Positions 55,881 through 64,000 of a DNA stretch of 64,000 bases are shown here, piece after piece. The stretch covers positions 28,994,787-29,058,786 of the forward strand of contig NC_072457.1 in NCBI RefSeq assembly GCF_027596085.1. Reading direction: 5' to 3'. Each line of letters opens with the position of its first letter. Position 1 is the stretch's first letter. Source of the DNA: Anoplopoma fimbria. Lineage: Eukaryota; Chordata; Actinopteri; Perciformes; Anoplopomatidae. The position numbers and the translations under genes were made by a program. Below the pieces are notes generated by a model. That model saw only the letters and a list, made by a program, of their open reading frames with translations. It was not told the DNA's origin and did no database searches.

Positions 55881-56484
55881 GTACAAACTCAGGGCATGCA
55901 ACGAAACACTGATAAAAAACCACAGAACTTTGTATTCAATTCTAATGGAGACTGCAAAGGCCCTTTTAAGAGGGCTAATCAGACACAGTTTCAAACTTCA
56001 AGAGTCGACCTCAGACACTCAGCAGGGTTCTGTATGTACAGCGCTCAGTTCTCGTGGCTCGTCCCACCTATTGTTTAGATCTGCTTGGGGGAAACAGAGA
56101 GGCAGGCAGAAGGAAAGAACCTAATGTGTTGCTTCTTGCCTGTGCATTCTTGGCATAGCTCTTTGCCCTTTTCATTTTTTGACTGTGATTTTTTTTTCTT
56201 CGTTGCTTTAATAGTAAGCCAAGGGTCCACAGCCAGCCAAGTCCCACCGCTCCAGTCTGGCTAAGCCACAGAAAGCTTGGCTTCTTCTTCTCTCTGCTCC
56301 CTCTCTCTCTCCATATCCATGTATGACTACAGTACGGGTCCCTCTCTCTTTCTCTTTGGATGTTTCTCTACGTCGCTATGTCCCTCCTGTTTGTCTTTTT
56401 CCTTTCTGTTTAATTTTTTCTGTCTGGTTGCATTGGTCAATCTGCCTCTTTGTCTCAATTTCTCTTTTTGTGTACTCTTCTAAC

Positions 56485-56486
<2 letters not shown>

Positions 56487-56537
<51 letters not shown>
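56487..56537. repeat. (CA)25 microsatellite
   Basis: A pure CA run of about 50 bp within C/T-rich sequence. Confidence 0.95.
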
Positions 56538-56538
<1 letters not shown>

Positions 56539-57335
56539 ACCCTCTCTCTTTCCTTGCCTGTCAGTCTGTCACAGCCAGCGGACTGGTTTAACAGGCGAGG
56601 TTCAGCTGGGCTCCACAAACACATGGCTCTCAATCTGCCTTCTTGTGTGTGCTGGAATGGTATTTATTTTTCTATGCTGTTTATGCTCTCTACTTAATCC
56701 TCTTTAAATTTTATGAACATGTTTAAAGACAGTAAATATTTTTACACTTACACATATGGACAAGGTAGACATTGTACTTTGCCATATATGTTTCGTTCGC
56801 ACCATATTTGTATCTAGACTAAGACATTTCAATCACTTTGGAACACCTTTATTGTCACATACCTTCAAAAACATATTGCATAATGATTAGGTAACCCTGG
56901 TGGTATTAAAGCAATGACGTGCCATCGAAAATGCAGCTGCTCCTCAGAAGGCACGCGCTCCTTTTCCACACAAAACGAACAAATGTGAGTTTGAATGTAT
57001 CCATAAGAGACAGTGAGGGCAATTTGCTCCTCTCTGTCTCTCAAGTGAAATTGAATTATAGATCAAGAAGCCCTTATGTGCACTAAAAACAGAATTCTCC
57101 AACTGAAACAAAGCCTGCTCCCTCTTCTACAACGCCCATTTCTATCTGATCAGCACCATTCATTCCGCCACTTAGACAGGAATCTAATTAGAGCAGAATA
57201 TCAACATTAAAACACATATCCCCCCCCTCCTCTCTCTCTTTGTTTCTCTGCTCTTCCCCTACAGCTGGTGAGAGTATGGTTTGTGGCCGCCCCTCCCCCA
57301 GCGTTTGAACAAGCCAATAAGAGAGCACGTCAGCA

Positions 57336-57720
57336 AAATACCCCCCCCCCCACATACACACACACACCAACCCTCGTTTTCCCTTACCACCCCATCCATT
57401 CCCAACCCCATCCCCCAGAGCCCTCTACACCCCATCCCCCTTTCCTACCACCCCCTAACCCACTTACTCATCCTGCCTCCACCCTCTAGCACACCTATGA
57501 GACTTCCCCACCCTCCCTACTTTCTCACCCGTGTTCATCCTCCCTATCACTGCTCCCCAGTCCTCTTCCTTTTCCCTCTCACACAGTCTCCCACTCACCC
57601 ATTTTCCTGAAAACCCTTTATTCAGACTCCCTTTCCTTCATTACACCCACTCGCCATTTTCCTTATCCCCATCTCTGTCGCTTCCCTTCCTCCCCCCACC
57701 TCTCTCTCCTTCCTCCCTCT
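57336..57720. other. G-depleted, C/T-rich tract
   Basis: Only about 17 of 380 bases are G on the plus strand while C and T dominate. Open frames on both strands here come from composition and show no domain. Confidence 0.7.
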
Positions 57721-58170
57721 TCTGTGGCCTTATCTTGTGAATATCGGTAGCACACTGGGAGAAAAATTGATCCTCCCCGCCTGTCTGTGGACGCTGCCAC
57801 AGTGCATTAGCCTGTGTGTGATGTGTGTGTGTGTGTGTGCGTGAAGGCTTGCTGCTTGCGGGAGAGAGGAAGGGAGGAGGGGAGGATGGAGGAGGGTGGG
57901 GTGGAAGGGATATTTGCATATCATCAAAGTAGGGAAAGGGAGTGTAATGAGGAGAGAATGTGTGTGTGTGTGTTGGGTGTATGTGTGTATTAGGACTAGT
58001 GTTGATGGGTTGGGTTTGAGCGTGTGTGAAATGAGAGAAGAAGACCAAGGGAATATAGTATGGGAGGTGAGATGACTGGGATGGGTTTAGGTGTGTTTGT
58101 GTGTGAAAGAGGGAGAGAGGACAGACAGACTGAGAACACATGCATGCTTCCCTTCACAGGCCATCCATCA

Positions 58171-58292
<122 letters not shown>

Positions 58293-58879
58293 TGATGCAT
58301 ACACATATCACCAGTCATCATTAACACAAGTTTATGTCAGAAATACTGATTTTGACACAACAGACACCTCTCTCTAGCCTAAATCATTGCTATGAAACTA
58401 TGAGAAATTGCCACATTTCACTATAAGATGCACAAACTTGTTCCATCCCTGACAAATGTGCAAGCAGAGGGTCTCACAAGCAGCCTGTCCTCGCTTAGCC
58501 TTGATGGTGAATATTTAATTAGGCCAAATTATTTGCCCATTTCACTGTTTCTTGTCTTCCTGTTTATCTGTGTTGTTGTTTTTTTTTTTTTTTTGCAACT
58601 TTTGCAAACACAGCAAAAATACTTATTCTTAAAGCCAACTTCCAGCTCCGGGAGAAACAGCTGCAATGGGTATAGGCTTGGTATTTGTAAATAAATAATT
58701 TAAAGCCCCTTTTAGCCTGCCTCTCTGCTATCCGCAGCTTCTGATTTACCAGGAGATGTAATCGATCACCGATCCTGGACGGATTCATATCACCAACTAA
58801 ACTCGTATCTTAAAACAAATCCACCCCAAACAAACCACTAAAAACACATCCAAATATAACATCGAGTTGTTTTTTTTCT

Positions 58880-59088
58880 TATCCTGGCGAATGTGCGGAA
58901 GAGTTGCGCGTTAAAAGCGACTACAAACACTTTCCTTTTATCTGGGATCGATTGGGCGCGTCTGCTGAAACCCGACTGGAGCGTTGACGGTCTGTCACAT
59001 TTCACGCTGACACACACACACACACACACGCTGGGCTCCATATCATCGACAGATCCGAGTCAAGAACAGCCGAGAGAGAACATTACAG
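58880..59088 (+). promoter_or_regulatory. Probable promoter and non-coding first exon of plus-strand gene
   Basis: CpG density rises here compared with the flanks. A strong donor, ATTACAG|GTAAGG, ends an exon at 59088. A good acceptor, cttctttctttgtag, at 59215 and another, gtttttaaaacag, at 60562 provide possible partners. The start of transcription cannot be located from the sequence. Confidence 0.45.
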
Positions 59089-59669
59089 GTAAGGTTCTAA
59101 GAACACAACAACTCCTCCAGTGTGGGGACATTACACCGGCGTTCACTGGCGGACTGAGAGGTGGGGTCACTGCTTTACACCGTCTTAATTTCATCCTTTT
59201 CTTCTTTCTTTGTAGATCAGGTTGAACACTTTTTCGCGTCTTTCTCCAGCTGAGAAAACATCCTTTAACTCAACGAAATCCACCGCTAATAAGTTTATTA
59301 AAACCCCTGTTTTTCGTGTTTGCTTACTAATAACCAGGCAGTTTAAAGGGAGTAGGCGTGGGTGGCTAGCTCCGGGTTCTTGTGTGTTGGTCGGAGGAGG
59401 AGGAGGAGGAGGAGGAGGGGCTGCCGGAGCTAGCCGAGCCGAGCCGTCACGCAGACCGGCTAAACTAGTTTAAATGGTCCTTAAAGTGGACAAAGTTGCT
59501 TTAAACTTAGTTGTTGGATTAAAGCAGTCGTGATAAACCCGCAAGGTGGTTGTTGTGCGGGTAGGAAACGCGTGGCGGTGCGTTTACTGCGGGCTATGCG
59601 GCTTCATGCTAGCCCGTGTTAGCATCGGAGCTAACGAGTCGCACTGTTGTGGACTAGACGTTAAACACG

Positions 59670-59672
<3 letters not shown>

Positions 59673-59768
<96 letters not shown>
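59673..59768. repeat. (GT)48 microsatellite
   Basis: A pure GT run of about 96 bp in the first intron of the plus-strand gene. Confidence 0.95.
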
Positions 59769-59879
59769 AGTGTGTTTACACTATAAATACAGATGTTATA
59801 TCCCGGGCAGCGTGTTTTAATGTGACGGGGAGGAGGACCAGCAAAGTTATAACGCGTGTTTCTCCGGTGCAGTCTTCAT

Positions 59880-60412
59880 TATATTATTATATTATTATTA
59901 TTCCTTTATTGATCCCCATGGGGGAATTCAAGTGTTGCAGCAGCTCAACTACACAGACACAGACAATAAATACACATACTATACAACTACACAGACAATA
60001 AATACACATACTATACAACTACACAGACAATAAATACACATACTATACAACTACACAGACAATAAATACACATACTATACAACTACACAGACAATAAATA
60101 CACATACTATACAACTACACAGACAATAAATACACATACTATACAACTACACAGACAATAAATACACATACTATACAACTACACAGACAATAAATACACA
60201 TACTATACAACTACACAGACAATAAATACACATACTATACAACTACACAGACAATACAATACAGACAATAAATACATATACAACTACACAGACAATAAAT
60301 ACACATACTATACAACTACACAGACAATAAATACACATACTATACAACTACACAGACAATAAATACACATACTATACAACTACAGACAATAAATACACAT
60401 ACTATACAAGTA
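59880..60412 (+). repeat. 32-bp minisatellite joined to a dispersed-element end
   Basis: Starts with an ATT-rich end and tcctttattgatccccatgg, then gcagcagctcaac, then about 14 copies of a 32-bp unit containing acacagacaataaatacaca and tactatacaact. This is the mirror image of the element at 46690-47098. An imperfect GT-rich tract continues to 60535. Confidence 0.9.
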
Positions 60413-60562
60413 TCTGTGTGTTTGTGTGTGTGTGTGTGTTTGTGTGTGTGTGTCTGTGTGTTTGTCTGTGTGTGTTTGTGTGTTTGTGTGTGTGTGTCTG
60501 TGTTCTTGTGTGTCTGTGTGTTTGTGTGCCTCTCTCTATAACTTTACGTGTTTTTAAAACAG

Positions 60563-61048
60563 GGACTGAAAGCTTCCCCTGTGAGAGGAAACGAGAGGAA
60601 AACGCAGGAAAAAAAAAAAAAAGAAGAGAGAAAAAGAGGAAATCCCCCGAAAGGAAATGCCAATCGCAGCCACTGGACAGCCAACGACTCAGGAGCCCAG
60701 AGTGTGCCCCCGGCTGCCCTCCACCCCGGAGCCCGGCCCTAAAGGGGCTGATCTGTTCGACGAGGCGGGGGCGGCGGGGTCGGCGGAGCGGACAGAGTAC
60801 GGGGGCGCAGAGGGGGCAGAGGACCGGGATACAGTTACAGCCTCAGCGGGGCCAACAGCGGGTCTCCGCCGCAGTCCCCCGCCGCGTCCTCCTCCTTCCT
60901 CTTCCATCCTCTCCAGATGGCCATGGAGCCCCCGAGGACTCGGTCGCGATCTCGGTCTGGATATTACCAGCAGTACGGTGGTGGGAACGGCACTGGGATT
61001 ACCGGCGGAGGAGTCATGGGGTCGCACCATCACCTCCACCACCATCAT

Positions 61049-61082
<34 letters not shown>

Positions 61083-61270
61083 TACAACAACTACATCCAC
61101 ATCCACATCCACACCCCCACCCACGGCAACACGGTGCTGGGTGCGCACCGCTCGGAGCTCACAGCAGCCTACCGGAGAACCAGCCGCGAGGAGCCCCAGG
61201 AAGTAACGCCTCCCCGGCATTCAGAGGCTGCCTTCGGTCCCCGGAGCGCACCACCGCATCCCGGCGGCAG
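60563..61270 (+). CDS. First coding exon of an unidentified gene (His/Gln-rich N-terminus)
   Basis: A GC-rich exon with an acceptor at 60562 and a clear donor, GGCGGCAG|GTAAAT, after 61270. Two reading frames are open to the donor. The frame starting at 60917 (ATG GCC ATG G, good start context) gives 118 residues: MAMEPPRTRSRSRSGYYQQY, Gly-rich sequence, then His, a run of ten Gln from a CAG tract, and His-Pro repeats; it leaves the exon in phase 0. The frame from 60657 gives 204 residues and is Ser/Pro-rich, leaving in phase 2. I prefer the former because the repeats encode typical Gln and His runs, but cannot exclude the latter. I do not recognise the protein; low-complexity N-termini of this kind are common in nuclear and signalling proteins. 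The following exons lie beyond the window or in unrecognised sequence. Confidence 0.45.
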
Positions 61271-61387
61271 GTAAATGTCCCCACTTGTCATTGTCACTGG
61301 CTGTGTATGTGGTAGTGTAGAGGTAGATGCTTTAGATGTTTAATAGGACTTTTATCTTTGCATACACACCAAGTTAATAATAAATGA

Positions 61388-61423
<36 letters not shown>

Positions 61424-64000
61424 GTTGTAGAGATGGATGTCGAGGTGTTAAATACCTGGGGGATGTTTTTCAGAAAGGCAAGTTGGGAGGAGAAGCGGGC
61501 TGTACTGGGGTTGGCATGACAGAAGTGTCTGTGCATGTGTGAACACATTTGTTGTATTATAATAAGACGGGGTGTTGTGTGTGCTTGCAACAGAGCTGCA
61601 CATGCAGTAGGTAGATGAACAGCAGCAGTCAGCTCTGTGGTGTGGTCTGGGGCTAGCCTCAAGCTTATTGAACTGCTGTGAATAGTTAAGTTTACCCAGT
61701 TTGTCTTAAGACGATGCTACATGTCTTTTAGTCAACTTCAAAAATATTGATGTAGCTAGGTAACACGCCTTACAGTGTGAACAGGCTAGTCTTTGTCCAA
61801 ACTAGGCATGATTACTAAATTATGGCTAGATAACCAAGGGGTTTGGTGCTGTAACCAGTAAATGTGACCAAGAAATGAGAAAACAGGCACACCTCACACA
61901 TTTCTGTCGTGACATTTCTGTTCATTTTATGTACACTCTTGTGTAGCTGTTAAAGATGCAGGTTTGTTTTCACATCTACATACTGAAATCATAATACAAA
62001 GAGACAAATCTAAATGGAAAAAAAAAACGGGATTGCCATGGCCCCCTACAAAAAACAGGGTTTAAACGGTCATGTTAAACCTGGAAAAGTAATGTTATTT
62101 GAAAATGGCAATTTCCAGGCCTGGATAAGTTTTGGCAAAGTGTTGGAAAATCTACGTTGGTTAAACAATACGTAAATGTTCGAGCAGATCAGTGAGGCCC
62201 TTTTTATTTTTTATGTATACACAGACGTTTCAGAGAATGTATGGTCAAGAAAATTTGCCTTAATGGCATGGGGAAGACAAACTAACCCTATCCCATAGGG
62301 AGTTCTATACCAGTCACTATCTGGGTAAACCTTGCTCTGATATATGTGCTTCACTGCGACCTAAAATGTACAGATAGTCTGAACCGACTGGCGCTAGAGG
62401 TAGAATACATGTGAGGCCACTCGCAGCGTGTGCAGTGCAGTGAACCACACAACATTGAAACGGCACAGCTAGAGTTTCACATTCAGCAAGGCCAGGGGAA
62501 AGCTTTTATTTCAACACACCTAACAGGCTTCTCCGGGTAGAGAAATGCATTGTTGGTAATTGTCTTCTGTGGTGCTTTGGGGTATATTTATTTAGCGGTT
62601 ACTTCATAATTAACCAAAATGAAAAGCTTAAAGAGTTGTTTTATTTGCCCGTGTTATGTACAAATCATGAGACAGATTGTTTTTTGTTATTATTGACTTT
62701 GTCAGATGTCACATAGACAAGGATACTTGCACCTAGGAACCGTATTTAACACAAACTATATACATTGTCACAGAAGGGTGTTCTCTGAAAACATGAAGGT
62801 ATTAACTGACAGTATTCTGTCTACATTCAGTACAGTTTGGACTATTTGCGAGATGAATTTTGATGCGCCTGTATGGTATGAGGCTGATCTTTTTCTTTAG
62901 TATAAATTTGAATTATTGACTATCAAAATGAAGAGGCTAAATAAAAGGAGGGGTTGAAGAGAATTTATTTATAGTTGCTAATCCAAAACTTCCCATTTCG
63001 CTCAGTAAGCAACTAATAATGTAACTAAGTCACTAAAGGGGTTTATTTTTGTTTTGGGCACAGAATTCAACTACACTATGAAATAAACATTTTTTTTTAC
63101 CAGGTCCAAATTTTAGTGAAACATGCTTACATCCACACTTACAGCATGTAAGCTTGGATGCACTAAAGACTGAGCAACTGTTTTTTTGGGACTGGAATTA
63201 CCTGTCTGGGGAAAGCAAGAACAAGCAGCTGAACATACATAAACAATCTAAGGCCCCTTCTCATTTGTCAGCCTATAGGTTGTCAAGCCATTTGTGTTTC
63301 ACGTGTCTGTCTTTGTACAGGCTTGCTGAGTTTGAGGGAACTCATCCAGCTCTATGTTTGTATATTTGTGCTAGAAAGGGAGACCAGGAGGAACTGAGAC
63401 AAAGGGTTTAAAAAGAAAAATGACTCAAAAAAACAGACGGTGACGGTGTAGTAGTCATCTGCAGAGTTTATCGGCCTGCTGTGACCTGTGACCCATACTC
63501 TGTCATAGTAGCTCGGCAATGACATGTAGGATAGCACCAATCAATGGATAGAATGACTGTATTGTATTTCCATCCAAATGGATTTCGATCTGGAGAGGTA
63601 GGCACTGGCTAGAGATTCTCTAGACACTCACTCGTTATCTGGATTAATTTCAATTAGACCTGAAACGCATAGCACACAAAAGTAACGGTAACAGTAATAT
63701 GAAAATATATATAGGTCTATGTTTGTATATTTTTATTTGTACTTTTTATTTGTAAGTAGCACAAACAATAAAGTCTGACTGAAGCAAAAGTGGTGGAAGG
63801 GTTATGCTTAATTTTGTAGTCATGAAGCGCTTCAAAAGTAAAGCAGTTGCTCTATTTTGAAATGATAAGACTGACTGCATATGTTTTACTTAGAGTGCCG
63901 CTTACATGGTTAACTTAGCCAGAGGAGGCCTCAGGGCTAATTTAAAGATGACTATTCTCTTACACAAGTGAAGCAGCTGGCCAGCCGGACCTTTCCCAAC
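61271..64000. other. Presumed first long intron of the plus-strand gene
   Basis: No exon was recognised. An ATA trinucleotide run lies at 61388-61422. The rest is AT-rich sequence. Confidence 0.5.

Noticed and set aside
57268..58141. Several Pro/Ser/His-rich open frames on both strands
   Set aside because: Caused by low G content and CA repeats; no splice or domain support.
59951..60412. Regular 32-bp repeats suggestive of CRISPR
   Set aside because: Units are directly adjacent with no unique spacers, and the genome is vertebrate.

Overview
The window is vertebrate genomic DNA, almost certainly from a ray-finned fish and probably a percomorph teleost (inference). It has multi-exon genes with GT-AG introns, very many long CA/GT microsatellites, a tRNA-derived SINE of teleost type, and several dispersed repeats of kinds common in fish genomes. 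I found no bacterial, phage or CRISPR features.

The gene content matches human chromosome 4p16-p15. On the minus strand, read from high to low coordinates, are: a small CRIP1-like LIM gene (50796-49271), pi4k2b (46242-35354, 11 coding exons), htra3 (31262-27545, 6 intact coding exons), a gpr78/GPR26-type receptor (17314-15401, 3 exons) and cpz (13529-7309, 12 exons). The only plus-strand gene I can support begins near 58.9 kb: non-coding 5' exons and one large GC-rich, His/Gln-rich first coding exon ending at a donor after 61270. I could not identify it. Exon phases agree across every junction of cpz, pi4k2b and htra3 exons 1-6, so those models are well supported.

Region by region: 1-7.3 kb is AT-rich non-coding DNA with repeat fragments. 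7.3-13.6 kb is cpz. 14.2-14.5 kb is a SINE. 15.4-17.3 kb is the receptor gene. 17.3-26.4 kb is non-coding and repeat-rich. 26.4-31.3 kb is htra3, with decayed PDZ exons at its 3' end and a stray RING-finger terminal exon. 32.7-33.8 kb is a 21-bp minisatellite. 34.2-46.3 kb is pi4k2b, whose first intron holds a ~750 bp pentanucleotide array. 46.7-47.0 and 59.95-60.4 kb are inverted arrays of the same 32-bp repeat. 49.3-50.8 kb is the LIM gene. 51-58.8 kb is non-coding, with a strongly strand-asymmetric tract. The end is the unidentified gene and its first long intron.

The genes are not an operon; they share ancestry as a syntenic block. CPZ and HTRA3 are both secreted proteases linked to extracellular signalling (Frizzled/Wnt and IGF/TGF-beta contexts), GPR78 is an orphan receptor and PI4K2B makes PI4P on membranes. 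The most notable observations are loss of the PDZ half of htra3 with an intact protease half, an isolated RNF38/RNF44-type last exon beside it, and two frame-breaking lesions in exon 2 of the gpr78-like gene.
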